Shown: piece after piece, positions 31,215 to 42,137 of the stretch
Position numbering within the stretch: the stretch's first letter is position 1
Layout: the number at the start of each line of letters is the position of its first letter
Source of the DNA: Micrasema longulum
Lineage: Eukaryota; Arthropoda; Insecta; Trichoptera; Brachycentridae
DNA length: 64,000 nucleotides
Direction of reading: 5' to 3'
NCBI GenBank assembly: GCA_022494885.1
Contig: JAGVSM010003653.1
Coordinates: forward strand, 62,001-126,000
The notes under the pieces: generated by a model
Databases searched by the model: none
Told to the model about the DNA's origin: nothing
The model's input: only the letters and a program-made list of their open reading frames with translations
Translations under genes and position numbers: made by a program

Positions 31215-32559
31215 CAGTGGCGAATGGTGATTTTATTTACAGGTAAGCTTTAAAAAAATATATATTTGTACCTGCATAGGTACATAATATAATGTAAGTA
31301 ATATATATTTTTTTATTTTTTTTTATTTATTTACTTAAGTTAGTTAATATTACATTGTATATTAACTAATATATTTACAATTATAACAAATACTTATTAA
31401 ATATTTCTTACATAACTACATTATTACAATGAACATAACTTTTTTTTTTAAATCCGTAAGTTTTCTTTCATTCTTCATACTTTCAGGCATCTCATCATAC
31501 AGTTTTAACCCTTTACACATTAAGCTATTTTGTGATTTTGTTTTTTTCTTAAGTGGTAGTCTTATCCTATTTCTATTTTTTGTCCTATATTTATGTACAT
31601 TTCTATTTAATATAATTTCACTTATAAAATACTTTGGCATGAGATTATTAAACACTTTATATATAAATACAAATACATTATACAATAGTCTTTTCTTTAT
31701 TCCTATCCAGTTCAATTGTTTTCTCATTTTTTCAACACTATTATTATATTTGCTTTTTTTCAGTATAATTCTCATTGCTCTATTTTGTAGTATTTCAAAC
31801 TTGTTTATGTCTCCCTCGTTAGCTAAATATAATATAGTAGAGCAATAGTCCCAATGAGGGGCAATTATTGTTTTGTATATAAGTTCTATAAATTGATATT
31901 TTTCTGTGGTTCTGTGTGATACAACAACTCTCATCCATGAAATCAACTCAAACGACGTAACTTCGCGATACATTATATCGATATATTATCCATTACTTTA
32001 ATATATAATTCATTAAAGAATAAATAAAAAAAACCACTACGAATTCAGTCGATATTAGGTATTCAATTGAAATGTCAACTGGCCGAATTGTTCTAGTAAT
32101 TTATAGTGCTAAAAACGGCCGCGTGGAGTGCTGTATGTCCTGCAATATGACGCATGAAAGTAATTATGGTCTTATGTCAAAAGTACCATCTCAAAGAAAA
32201 ATAGTCCTTAAGAAACCATGTTTGAAATACTGTTTTCCAAATCAAGAATCTTCAAATAATTTGTGTAATCTGCAAGTTTAATCAAGGGGTTAAGACATTC
32301 AAAATATAGTATACTAATTTGTATGAAAAAATAAGCTGGAATAATCGGCTAGTTTCTTAGCACACCTCAGGCGCTGGACGCGCTTCATTTAAATTTATAT
32401 TTACATTAGGATAAAAATACAAACGGTGGAAATGATTTAAAATAAATGGTAATTATTTATTGGTTTTTCTGTAAATAAGGTTACAATAAAACATTATTAT
32501 GGTTAGTCAAATATAATGGTAAGCTGCGCATAATCGCTTCTGTACACGGTTCGCCCCTG
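31215..32559 (+). mobile_element. hAT-like element with perfect 8-bp target duplication
   Basis: Left end CAGTGGCGAATGGTGATTTT, right end TGTACACGGTTCGCCCCTG. The first and last ten bases are inverted repeats with one mismatch. Both edges are flanked by CAACACAG (31207-31214 and 32560-32567), the 8-bp duplication expected for hAT transposition. The outer parts (31215-31262 and 32150-32559) match the shorter copy at 38771-39240. The central 31263-32150 is extra and contains a minus-strand LINE. No hAT transposase frame was found. Confidence 0.85.
31302..31973 (-). pseudogene. LINE 3' end nested in the hAT-like element
   Basis: A minus-strand frame of 185 codons: LIYKTIIAPHWDYCSTILYL, FEILQNRAMRIIL, MRKQLNWIGIKKRLLYNVFV, RNRIRLPLKKKTKSQNSLM and CKGLKLYDEMPESMKNERKL. 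This is the complete post-RT segment of a CR1/Jockey-type LINE. The plus-strand T-run at 31308-31330 is the A-tail. The first about 20 residues (31973-31915) may be flanking sequence. The plus-strand 139-codon frame at 31429-31848 is antisense. Relatives: 30187-30790 and 43345-43850. Confidence 0.85.
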
Positions 32560-32567
32560 CAACACAG

Positions 32568-33302
32568 TCATACAAAATTGATCAATACAAAGAAACAATA
32601 AATAACTCGGGAAATGAAGAAATAGCGGAAAGAGTAGCAAGAGAAAGTAAATGTCAAATAATAATAAAATGTAGGAAAACCAATAATTACAAATTTTGTT
32701 CGTGTAATGTCTACTGGAATTAGTAACTGAACAAAACAAGATTTTCGGCCGAAACCGAATTTGGGCTTTTGTTCTAGTATTGGCCGAAATTAAAACACAT
32801 TAAAACGCCCAAAATTAGGCATTTTTATCATTCAACCTTACGAGTTCATTAATATAAGTTTTAAATAAAATACACGATGATATGAAAGGCACAAATTTCA
32901 TGTTTAAATTTGTTTATTACTATTTAATGTCGAATCGAACTAAAGGTCTAACCAGTGAACTATGATTCACTGGTTAGGCGGCCGAGTCACAAGCCATAAG
33001 ATGCACCCGAGTACAGCCGAACGTAATCCGACACATCCCGACCGCAGGTTTCTGCCGAGTCGAAGTTTCGACCAATTTTTCGCTGAAACCGTAGCTTCAA
33101 TCGATCTGTAATTGCATTTTTTTTCAAATGTTTTTTAAAAATACTATTTGATTTTACCGAAGAGATCTAGCATAGGTACTGAAATTCTATCATATCTACG
33201 AAATTTATGAGATCTTGGCGGAGTACAATAATATTTACCCGCATAACTAAGGTATCGCTGTTATTGTTTGCTGATAGTAGATAATAATTATACTACTTAC
33301 CA
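32568..33302. other. No gene; TTCGGCCGAAAC-containing repeat-like DNA
   Basis: GATTTTCGGCCGAAACCGAA at 32742 and TTTCGCTGAAACCG near 33087 echo a word at 18160, suggesting an old dispersed repeat. Otherwise nothing is supported. Confidence 0.35.
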
Positions 33303-33559
33303 ACAATGTTTGATTATGTCCAAATGCTTGCAGACTGGCTGGATTTCCTCCCTAGGGAGTTGTTCATATTTAAATTTATTTCAACAGAGAGGGAAAAAGT
33401 TTTCGAGAAGAAATTTGGAAGTCTAGGCATTTACAGGGCTTATGACCTGTCATTGGCTGGTTTAAGTGGCCAATGACAGGTCATAAGCCCTGTAAATGCC
33501 TAGACTTCCAAATTTCTTCTCGAAAACTTTTTCCCTCTCTGTTGAAATAAATTTAAATA
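33303..33559. repeat. Fold-back family C copy with perfect 91-bp palindrome
   Basis: 33367-33457 and 33469-33559 are exact reverse complements over 91 bases, separated by an 11-base loop (TGGTTTAAGTG). The arm includes TTTCAACAGAGAGGGAAAAA, GGAAGTCTAGGCATTTACAG and GACCTGTCATTGGC. The left outer part (33303-33366) matches the family C end. Such identity between arms implies recent formation, gene conversion, or an assembly or read artefact. Confidence 0.9.
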
Positions 33560-33637
33560 CTATTTACCATTTAAAATTTGGTACGTGCAATGTCTCGCGT
33601 GTGATGGTCGATCGCCCACGCGACAGGAAGCCAGAAG

Positions 33638-33672
33638 CGTGTATTGTAATGTATGTATGTATGTATGTGTAT
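33638..33672 (+). repeat. ATGT microsatellite
   Basis: About six GTAT/ATGT units (ATGTATGTATGTATGTATGT). Confidence 0.7.
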
Positions 33673-33789
33673 GCATCCAAGGGCCCGGCCCTTGCTTACA
33701 CAGTACAAAATGAAACAGGTTTTGGAAATGTTTTCTTCTTTCGGATACGAAAACATATAGTCATCTCATAAGCAAATTGTCTTTACCAC

Positions 33790-33965
33790 GTATGTCTAGG
33801 AGTGGACGAAGTGAGCAGAAGTTTCTCGTCCCGGAGGAGGAATTTTTAGAGAGAAGACAGCATGATTTGAGGGGAAAGTTGCGCAACTCCGCTGACCCGC
33901 TATTGTGTTGAGGCGTGACGTGGTGCCGGAAACTGGTGGAGGAGCTGGCGGTCTTGCGAATAGAA
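33790..33965 (+). repeat. Repeat family L, copy 1
   Basis: AGGAGTGGACGAAGTGAGCA, TTCTCGTCCCGGAGGA, TTGCGCAACTCC, GACCCGC and GGAGGAGCTGGCGGTCTTGC recur in the same order at 34625-34805 (AGGAGTGGCCGAGGTG, TCTCGTCCCGGAGGA, GTTGCGCAACTTC, GGAGCTAGCGGTTTGG). The minus strand of copy 2 gives a 76-codon frame and copy 1 none of similar content, so it is probably non-coding, perhaps a LINE 3' region. Confidence 0.55.
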
Positions 33966-34592
33966 TTTATAACTAAGTAATATTCTCATGGATGTTTATG
34001 TGTGTATATGTATGTTCATATGTATGTATGTGTATATATGTGTATATATGTATGTATGGATATGTATGTGTGCATGTACGGGTATATATATGTATGGATA
34101 TGGATGAGGATGTGATATAGATATAGATTAAGATCTAGATATGGATATGTTAATAAATAATGTTTTTAATAAAATGCTTTGTGCCTATTAAATATGACAC
34201 ACTTCTGTTTTAAATTTTGGTACTCCGGTTCTGTATTTATTTATTTTTTATCTTAAAATTGCGTTATCATTCACTTATTTTTTGCTTTTTTTTTTACATC
34301 TTTCTAAATATTTTTTTGAAATCATAAATTACACGTACTTTTTCGCTCCTTATATTTAAGTTAGTAGTAAATATTATTGTACAGCTATGTAGGACTATCA
34401 TATTATAAATTGTAAAGGATTTTTACCGACAAGCTATATTCATTGGCTTGGTGAGTCCTGTAAAAAAATAAATTAATTAAAAAATGTTTTAAAAATAACT
34501 TAAATGTATGTAAATAATAAATAAAAAAAAATTTTAAAAAAAGGGGACTAATTTTATACCAGAAATATTTTGAATAATTTAGTCTGGTTCGC
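33966..34592. other. TATG microsatellite and LINE-tail-like AT-rich DNA
   Basis: 33985-34150 is an interrupted TATG/TATA/GATATG microsatellite. The stretch around 34430-34490 (CAAGCTATATTCATTGGCTT then AAAAAAATAAATTAATTAAA) looks like a LINE 3' end without coding remains. Confidence 0.45.
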
Positions 34593-34624
34593 TTACAGTT
34601 TAATGTAATCCGGCTCGAAGGACA

Positions 34625-34880
34625 ATGTTGAGGAGTGGCCGAGGTGTAAACGGATATCTCGTCCCGGAGGAAAATTTAGAGTGGACTGTATGGTTGGAGT
34701 AAAAGGTTGCGCAACTTCACCAACCCCCGGAGAAGCTGGTCTCGCGACCCTGGCGCAGCTTGCGTTTGGAGCTAGCGGTTTGGGTGGACGACGAGAGCGG
34801 CATATGTGAGTTGGCCCGAACAATATCTATTTATGCTCGTGTACATACGTTAATTCTCTGTTCTTTTTTATTTTATTTTA
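34625..34880 (+). repeat. Repeat family L, copy 2
   Basis: Second copy of the repeat at 33790-33965, separated by about 830 bp in the same orientation. It is followed by a T-rich stretch TTTTTTATTTTATTTTATAT. No gene is assigned. Confidence 0.5.
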
Positions 34881-35529
34881 TATAAGTTTAATGTTGTGCA
34901 CATCAGTATAATTAACAGTGTTTTTACAAAAAACATAAACGTAACACAGCACCAATTACGTAGGTACACAACACAATATATAATACAATTTCTGACAGGA
35001 CAACAAATTGTGACAAGAATGCGTTTTACGCGTGATTCCACTTGTGTGAAATATGGTGTTTGTTTCATATATTTTCAAAAATACGCTAAATATTATTAAT
35101 TTTTAATTGAGGCTAATGTTATTAATCGAGGCTAAATATAGTTTAAAAAGGCCAAATAAATTAATTATGTGGGCAAACAACATCCTTATTGAATATAAAA
35201 TGCCATATTGTCAATGCTGAAGGTCCCGAGTTCGATTCATAACGCTAATATTCAAATCGGACACTCGACAGCATCTTCGCTAAAAACATACTGTAAAAAT
35301 TAAATATTTACTACCAAAATATTTTTCTTTAAAAACTACAAAAAACGTTATTCCATAAAAAATCATTTGAACGAAAACGTTTTGAATATTTTATTTTTCT
35401 CAATAAGAAAAATACCATTAAATTTGTGTAATTTAAAATGGTTTTATTCCTTTTTAAAAAACTTTTTTATTTATTTAACAACTTTCTTGTTCAATTTAAT
35501 ATATGTTTTAATGAGTACCAATGCAATGT
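34881..35529. other. No gene; possible tRNA-like B-box near 35228
   Basis: GAGTTCGATTCATAAC near 35228 resembles a degenerate B-box, but no A-box or second copy supports a SINE. Confidence 0.3.
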
Positions 35530-35735
35530 ACCAAAGTGTTTAGTCTGAATTTCAAGAGGCGCAATCTGCCGCTCAAAAATTTTGGTCATATTAAATTTTT
35601 CAGTATATTTTTTTATCAGAAATACCTTTGAAAATTATTGTTTTTATCTAATTTTTATCAACTTAATTTTAAATGGCACGATTTTGAAAGAACGGTGTTT
35701 TAAAATGACAAAATTGTATGACTTTTTGATCAATT
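35530..35735 (+). repeat. Repeat family F, copy 2
   Basis: TTAGTCTGAATTTCAAGAGG, CGCAATCTGCCGCTCAAAAA, CAGAAATAC, AAAATTATTGTTTTTATCTA and AAAATGACAAAATTGTATGA match 11705-11935 in order. Confidence 0.55.
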
Positions 35736-36124
35736 AAGGCTGTAGCAGGCTACAGACGGGTGGCTATAACAATATAACAAGGGTGAGAAATAATATTACT
35801 GTCTTATTTTATATTATTCCCTCCCTCCCTCCCTTAAATACAACATTTGGTCAAAGGTGCGAGGACCATTTTTCTGTCAAATCGTTTAATACGCTTCCCC
35901 ATAAAATTCATTTAACTCGTAACAAAAAAAAAACGAACGATAAATCAAAATCTGGCTGAAGAAAATTAGGACAGAAGAACTATGAAAAAATATTTAAGGG
36001 TCCTGTGAAATACGTAAGAAAATTTTTGAACACTGTACACTCCTCCTTAGAATGGGTTTTCCTTGTTAGGAAGACTCTTAAAGTAATTTAGAATAAAACG
36101 TATTTCGTGTAGTGCAATATTAAT
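35736..36124. other. No feature recognised
   Basis: Contains a CCCTCCCTCCCTCCC tract at about 35820-35835. No gene. Confidence 0.3.
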
Positions 36125-36310
36125 TAAAAAGAAAAATAAATATGTAGTAAGGTAACACTGTAGTGTTTTAAGTCCATTGTACAGTATTTTGACTGTCCCG
36201 CGCTTGTCTTTGCTTTTTTGATGCGGTAGTGTTGTTGTTGTCTAATATGACATAATATAATATATTTGTCATGATATTTGTTGATTGTCCTCGATGAAAT
36301 TATCCGCATA
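36125..36310 (-). pseudogene. LINE tail relic, AGQSK family copy 2
   Basis: The minus strand reads IIRQ-type linker then RIKKAKTSAGQSKYCTMDLK and HYSVTLL, matching 19510-19755 (KAKTNTGQSKILHNGLKHCN) with a frameshift after QSK. About 50 codons survive. Confidence 0.6.
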
Positions 36311-37470
36311 TGTAATCTAAAAGCTTTGCTAAATTAAGCCAAATGGATTGAACCTTCATCGCTTCGTCTCTCCTTGTCTCCTGGCACGTAAACAAACAGT
36401 AAACACCGTGTTTATGTTAACCACGTTACTGGGTCTTGTCCTCAGGTCAGACAGATCTGTCGCAAGAGCCGACGTGTGACGTCACCGCCGCCGGCATAAC
36501 CTACATTCTGAAAGATACACGTCGTGCGGACGCGCGCAGCTCCAATATTGTGGGATCACGATTATCCGCGAGCATATCGCACCTTTAGGACGAAAACGAC
36601 TTAACTAAAAAAATCTACTTTTTTAGAAATCGCAAAAGAAGAATGTAAATATTGATACCTTCGTATTCTTACAGCTATTGTTTCGTATTTTTTGAAGTAA
36701 GCACCAAATTTTGAGTTAAAATTTATACCGAAGGCTTTCAGCTATGAATCTATGAAAAATAAGCGTACAAATAAATTATTGTAAGTTTACACAAGACATT
36801 TATGTAATGAGTCATTATTAGATTGAAAAAAAACAAATACAAGCACTTTGATAAATAGGATAGTGACAATTTTTATTAGGTCAGATCAGGTGTTTTCAAA
36901 CACATGTTTTTATTTATTCACATAATGACATAAACGTAAATAAGTTACTAAGATTATCGGTTAGTCGAAACGAAACAATCACAAAGCTAAATTGGTCGTT
37001 TTAATATTTTTTTAAATAAAGCAAATATGCCATTTGTATCGGAATAAAATTGACTCAACCGGCTTACGGTCATTATATGTTTGTCTGCGTTGCGTCGCTT
37101 CCGTACTGACACGGAATCTAAATTCTCTGAGTAACAAAGAGACCGATGTAACGGTTTTCTGCTATTCCCACCCGAATGTTGCGTTTTTTTTATATGCAGA
37201 AAGATGGATTGTGTTCTTTTTTTGAGTTAAGTCGTTTTCGTCCTAGAGGTGCGATATAATCTTCTGTGTAGCTTGTTTCGACATTGTTCTTGCTCTACAA
37301 GCAATTTATGGGACGATTGATACCGAAATTAGTATGACCGTGCTAGTAAAAAGCTGTTTTATGATGCAATGTAAAATTCTGTCATTTTTCTTCTTAACGC
37401 TGTCTGAAAATTAACGTGTGAGACAAACACTTGTGGCCTGTTGTGGTACAAAAAAGGCGTAAATTGTTTA
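36311..37470. other. 1.16 kb without a recognised feature
   Basis: 36460-36560 is CpG-rich (GTGTGACGTCACCGCCGCCG, GTGCGGACGCGCGCAGCTCC) and could be an old regulatory or promoter fragment. Nothing coding is visible. A TGTTGTGGTACAAAAAA end near 37440 resembles the SINE A terminus but lacks the rest. Confidence 0.35.
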
Positions 37471-37882
37471 TTAGGAAGTTTAGCCCTACGGGAACTTTGG
37501 AGAGAAAAAAAAATCTTTTGTGCGGTAAATATTAGAGCATTTAATTGTATGGCGAAGTTTAAAAAAGTATGAAGAAAATAATAAAAATGATTTTAATAAA
37601 TTTGAACTGCTTTCCATGACGTCACTAGTTCTTCTGAATCAACTAATGATAAGAGAGTTGTGACGAATATCCGGTTCACGGTAAGATAACCGACCAATCA
37701 GTAGAACTCATTGAGAAGAAGGGGAACAGAATTTGAGACGTCACACGCAAAGTTATTTCAAAAATACAAAACATTAAAAATCATAGCGCTGATAATATGA
37801 TACATATTTTTTAAAAATTATTGTTTTGGCTTAGTTTAATAAAACATTGACAAATAAAAAAAACACCGAACTTCCTTATTTA
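37471..37882 (-). mobile_element. Repeat family D, complete minus-strand copy
   Basis: About 410 bp. The ends TTAGGAAGTTTAGCCCTACG and GAACTTCCTTATT are inverted over roughly 10 bases. The interior matches 51680-52065 and 44145-44410 in order: CTGATAATA...ATCAGCGCTATGATTTTT, TTTTGTATTT.TGAAATAACT, GTGTGACGTC, TCTACTGATTGGTC, GAACTAGTGACGTCATGGAA. Two TGACGTC motifs (37617-37624 and 37738-37745) are conserved. Non-coding, probably a DNA-transposon derivative. Confidence 0.7.
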
Positions 37883-38770
37883 ACAGGTCAAGTAATTATT
37901 TATAAATAAAACATATATATATACAATATTCTTATTAGAGCACACAAATATATTTTTATGCGTGATTTATTTCAAGATTGAAAATCAAATTTTAAAATGT
38001 AATAATAATTAAAATTTATTAAAAATAAATTAATAATTAAATTAATATGCAAAATAAACGGGTAGTGTCGCGGACTCCGTATCAGGGGTCCAAGATTCGA
38101 ACCTCGCTTTACCACAACTTGTTTCCCATTTTCTAACAGGGTTATTGACGACTCAAATAAAATTGCCCCAAAATTAAAATATTTGGGTATATCGTAAGAT
38201 TAGTAAAATAATTTATATAAATTAACAGGTTTGATTTTATTTAATAAGTATAATAATTTGCTTAAATTAATAGGTTTAAAACATTACATGGATTATTACG
38301 TTTAATATTAAATGAATAAGTAATTCAACTTAAATAATTGGTAAAATATTTTTTTTATAAATAAATAGTTAAAATAGTAATTAATATGCATAATCATTTA
38401 CTTGAACTTACAGGTAAAATAATTAAATATTAAAAAATTCTTGTTGGATGTTTATTGCAATTAAAATAATAATTTATATAAATTACATCAACTAGTGATC
38501 AATTGATTATTGACATAAATTAAGTATAAGTTAAATTATGATTAAGTAAAATCATATCAGGTTTCTTTTGTACAATAAATAATATTAATTCTATGGTTAA
38601 AAAAATGTGACAACATATCACCGGTGAAACTGCAATTCCGCGTAGCCCGTTTTTTTGCGGATTTAATTATTGCTATTTTTACTCTAAATAATTATAGTTT
38701 TGCTGATACTCCAGCGGTATTTTTGATCGATTAGTATCGTATGTATGATATTAACATATCGCTTTTGAGG
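37883..38770. other. Very AT-rich DNA with a possible decayed SINE head
   Basis: Most of 37970-38600 is composed of AATTA/TTAAAT words. At 38058-38125 GGGTAGTGTCGCGGACTCCG then AAGATTCGAACCTCGC resembles A- and B-boxes of a tRNA-derived SINE. There is no second copy to confirm it. Confidence 0.4.
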
Positions 38771-39240
38771 CAGGGGCGAACCGTGTATAGAAGCGATTAT
38801 GCGCAGATTACCATTATATTTGACTAACCAAAATAATGTTTTACTGTAATTTTATTTGCAGAAAACAAATAAATAATTAATATTTATTTCAAATCATTTC
38901 TACGTATCTTCATCCTAATATAAATATTAATATTAATGAAGCTCGCCCAGCGCCTGCGGTGAACCAAGAAACTAGCCGATTATTCCAGCCTTTTTGTTCA
39001 TACAAATAAGTTTACTATATTTTGAATGTCTTAACCCCAGTGCGGGTTTTGTCTCGTAGATTAAACTTGCAGATTACACAAATTATTTGAAGATTCTTAA
39101 TTAACTTGATGAACAGTATTTCAAACATTATTTCTTAAGGGCTATTTTTCTTTCAGATGGTACTTTTGACATAAGACGATAATTACTTTTATGATATTTT
39201 TTTATAGCTTACCTGTACATAAAACCACCAGTCGCCACTG
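38771..39240 (-). mobile_element. hAT-like non-autonomous element, 470 bp
   Basis: On the minus strand it begins CAGTGGCGACTGGTGGTTTT (39240) and ends GTTCGCCCCTG's equivalent at 38771 (plus-strand CAGGGGCGAACCG). Flanks TTTTGAGG (38763-38770) and TTTTTAGG (39241-39248) agree at seven of eight positions, fitting an 8-bp hAT duplication. It matches the outer parts of 31215-32559 without the 890-bp centre, which shows the short form of the family. No coding capacity. Confidence 0.82.
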
Positions 39241-39248
39241 TTTTTAGG

Positions 39249-40118
39249 TTACCTTGTCAAAAAATTCAATTGATAATTACGCGGTATTGCAGTATCACTG
39301 ACGATATGTTGTGTATAACCGGTAATGGATACATAATGATTATTGTCGAATGTCTAATTCAAGTGAATCGTCACATAAAGTCAGGTGGCTTCTCAATCGA
39401 TTAGCCGTTCCACGCCTCCAGTGACTCAGCCACAAACCCACATGGCAGATGGCGATTTCGGTTACTCAAAACCGTTACAACCCGCTCTTTTACTCCAAAT
39501 AATCCGCATCAGTGCTCTGTATACTGTATACTGTCTGGTGTCTAACTGTCTACGCATACTAAAAGATTCACCCCCTTTACGCAGTGCCAAACCTATCTCA
39601 GGCTCTAGTCTAGACGAAGCTGCGCGCGAAAATTTCCACCTCGCAAAGCTGAAGTAGAGCGAACAGAATTTAAAGGAAAGTTGTAAAAAGGCGCAACCCT
39701 AGCTTGAAATTCTGAAATAAATCAATATTTTCTTTGACCGGAAGTCCCCAATTTTCAAGCTCGCAGGCACTTACTGGAAATTTCGAGGGATTTTCGGGCT
39801 GTGCGGAAAATGTGTAATTGTCGCGGGTTGTGCTTTTTATGCGGCGTTTATTTAAGCGTCTCTTTTACTGTTGGTGTTTTGTCGTGGACGGATCGACATT
39901 CCTTTAAAGGGAAAGTATTATGTCGGCGTGGCGTACACGTGGCCTGCGTTTACTTGTGCGAATCATTTGGTACCTATTATTTGTGAATTATCGAGGAAGT
40001 AATTTTTTTATCTTAGTAACAGGTAGTAATAATTGTTTTCGTGTCAAACGACGTTATTTTAGTGTAGATTTTATTCATTCATTTAAGTAGGCTATGAAAA
40101 TCGATGAGCTTCTCAAAC
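39249..40118. other. Higher-complexity DNA, no gene supported
   Basis: 39360-39980 is less AT-rich, with frames of 90 codons (39385) and 61 codons (39801). Neither shows a known domain. It could be host non-coding or promoter DNA. Left open. Confidence 0.3.
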
Positions 40119-40660
40119 TATAGTACTTAAAATATAGCTTGATTAGAATGACAGTTGTCAGCAAAAGTGAGGACATAACTTTGTAGTAACGTCTAAGGAG
40201 TGATTTATATTGACACACGAAAAATCATTCGTATCTGGCATGTTAATTTATTTTTTTAGTACAATGCTTGCATATAAATCAACATAATTACATAAAATCA
40301 GCTTTAAAACTAAAATAAATCTAATTATTACCGACATTCTCACAAGGTTACGTCATTTTGCAAAAATGTTAGAGGTGAGACAAATTGATCAACGTAAATC
40401 GATCGAATAAAAAATAATTGATCTGTTGTTATTCATGAAAAAATGTATTTAATGTCTTATTTTTTAGTAAATAATTGTCTGAAACACACTATACTAGGCT
40501 TGTTTTTGCGTTTTTATATCAATTTTCGGAAACAGAGTCTCTGTGAGAAACAGAACCAGAGAGACTGTTTGCATGAAAAACTGATAAAATCGATTTGATC
40601 GGTACATGAACAGTGATCAATAAATTCCCATCACTAGTGACATCAGTTTGACAGAACTAA
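40119..40660 (+). mobile_element. MITE family M, copy 1
   Basis: Left end TATAGTACTTAAAATATAGC, TTGATTAGAATGACAG. The interior matches 47953-48446 (ATAACTTTGTAGTAACGTC, GACACACGAAAAATCATTCG, GGCTTGTTTTTGCGTTTTTA, ATAAAATCGATTTGATC). The right terminus is eroded beyond CAGTTTGACAG. Confidence 0.75.
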
Positions 40661-40738
40661 GATCACATTATTTCAAGAACTTAAATAATATTTGCTAGAA
40701 TTTTTGTCGCCTTTATTTAAAAAAAAAAATAAAAAAAT

Positions 40739-40948
40739 AAAGGAATAACCCGCTAAGCCTCTATTTTGAGGCTCGTCAGCAGGTGGGATAGAGGGGATAT
40801 GGAAGGAGGTAATGAAAAAATACACCACAACACCCAGACCGATTGAGAAAAATATCTTTCTTAGATTTTTTTCTTGCAACTGGCGGAAATCGAACCCGCG
40901 ACGCCAGTTTCACAGATAGCCGTCTAACCAACTGCGCCACAGCGCCTG
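40739..40948 (-). mobile_element. SINE family C, second copy
   Basis: Reverse-complement copy of 11474-11692. The head at the right edge (complement of CAGGCGCTGTGGCGCAGTTG) has a one-base change in the B-box (GGTTCGATTTCC). The body and 3' hairpin-like CCTCAAAATAGAGG are conserved. Confidence 0.88.
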
Positions 40949-41735
40949 TCAATAGAAAAGTATTGTACAATACTTTTCTCGGTTTTAAGTCCTGATTGCG
41001 TTTTTAAAAAAATATTTATGTCAATGGTGAATTCTGATAGGTTAAAACGAAAAAATCAAACATTCGAATACGTTGATAAGTATTTTTTGTACTTTCTTCG
41101 AAGCTTCAGCTGTATGGAAATTGAAATACCGAGTACTACTACCCCGCACCTCCCCTACGGTCTAATGATATGAGTCAAGGTCACCTAAAAAGGATACGAT
41201 TTAGGTCATTATATTTAGTTTTTTCCTTGCGACTGCGTCTTGGTCAGACATCAACCGTAAAGCTGACAAATCCCCTGAGCAGCAGGAAACTTCCAAATAT
41301 CGGGTTAGTTATTACGACGCAGTTTCATCAAATGAAAGGCAGAAGAAATTTTTATTTCGCACGTGATAAAATGTTCTTATGCCTAGAAGGTTCAATAATT
41401 ATCAGATCGTCCAAGCGAATATAAAACTATCGCATTGTAGTTTTATAGACAGACTATGGTCTTGGTTTGTTTTCACTGGAAAGTATTTCATAGACCTTTA
41501 TTACTTTAAAAGTGTAAAGAAAACGCGATATTTCCCTATTGCGTCCATTTGTATTGGGGTTTGGTCGCAAATGCAACGACAAATCAGCGAACCAGGAAAA
41601 CCCGCAAAATTTTAGCGTCTACCTGCTATCTGGCGAGTGGCGCGATCAGTATTTTATTTGCTTATTTATAAATAAAAAAAATAATAAAACGTGAAAAGAC
41701 CCTATTGCTTGTCAAGTTCACTAAAACGTTCTAGA
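40949..41735. other. No feature recognised
   Basis: A short inverted repeat AAAAGTATTGTACAATACTTTT (40957-40978) sits at the 5' edge of the SINE. The frames at 41170-41615 have no recognisable domain. Confidence 0.35.
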
Positions 41736-41739
41736 TTGA

Positions 41740-42010
41740 TGGGGATCTCGAAGCATCCTCGTCTTGCATATCTGATGCTCCCGAAGGTTGCCGGCTGATT
41801 ATAGTACATAACGCGCGGCGTATTAATAGTGCCCGCGTCACAGCAGTCCGGCTGGGCCCCCGGCCGGAGGCTCGGCCCCGCAGAAGCCCGTGCGCAGCCA
41901 GACGCACGCCCACGCTGACGCCACTGGCTGGCTGCATACGCACAGCGCTCGCATCGCCGCTGCAGACAGTACAGACCCGTCCCGCGGGCCGCGGGTCAGT
42001 GATGGTTAGC
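41740..42010. other. GC- and CpG-rich island
   Basis: A sharply GC-richer block in AT-rich DNA (GGGCCCCCGGCCGGAGGCTC, ACGCACGCCCACGCTGACGC). No domain is recognisable in either strand's frames. Such islands in insect genomes can mark first exons or promoters, but they may also be repeat-derived. Confidence 0.45.
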
Positions 42011-42137
42011 ATTAGCATATTCAAATTATTTATTTACAGTATCAATAGCACCTGCTATTTTAAATTATTATACCTAGTATATAAGAATGTTATTGAATTT
42101 AAAAAAAAAAACCATAGTTGAAATAGATTTTTGTAAC

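Noticed and set aside
31429..31848. 139-codon plus-strand frame rich in Phe, Leu and Ile
   Set aside because: Antisense to the LINE C-terminus encoded on the minus strand. The hydrophobic composition is a by-product.
39385..39657. 90-codon frame in higher-complexity DNA
   Set aside because: No recognisable domain, no splice context, no second line of evidence.
41170..41184. TCAAGGTCACC, an orphan nuclear-receptor-like half-site
   Set aside because: A single short motif with no nearby gene or repeat conservation.
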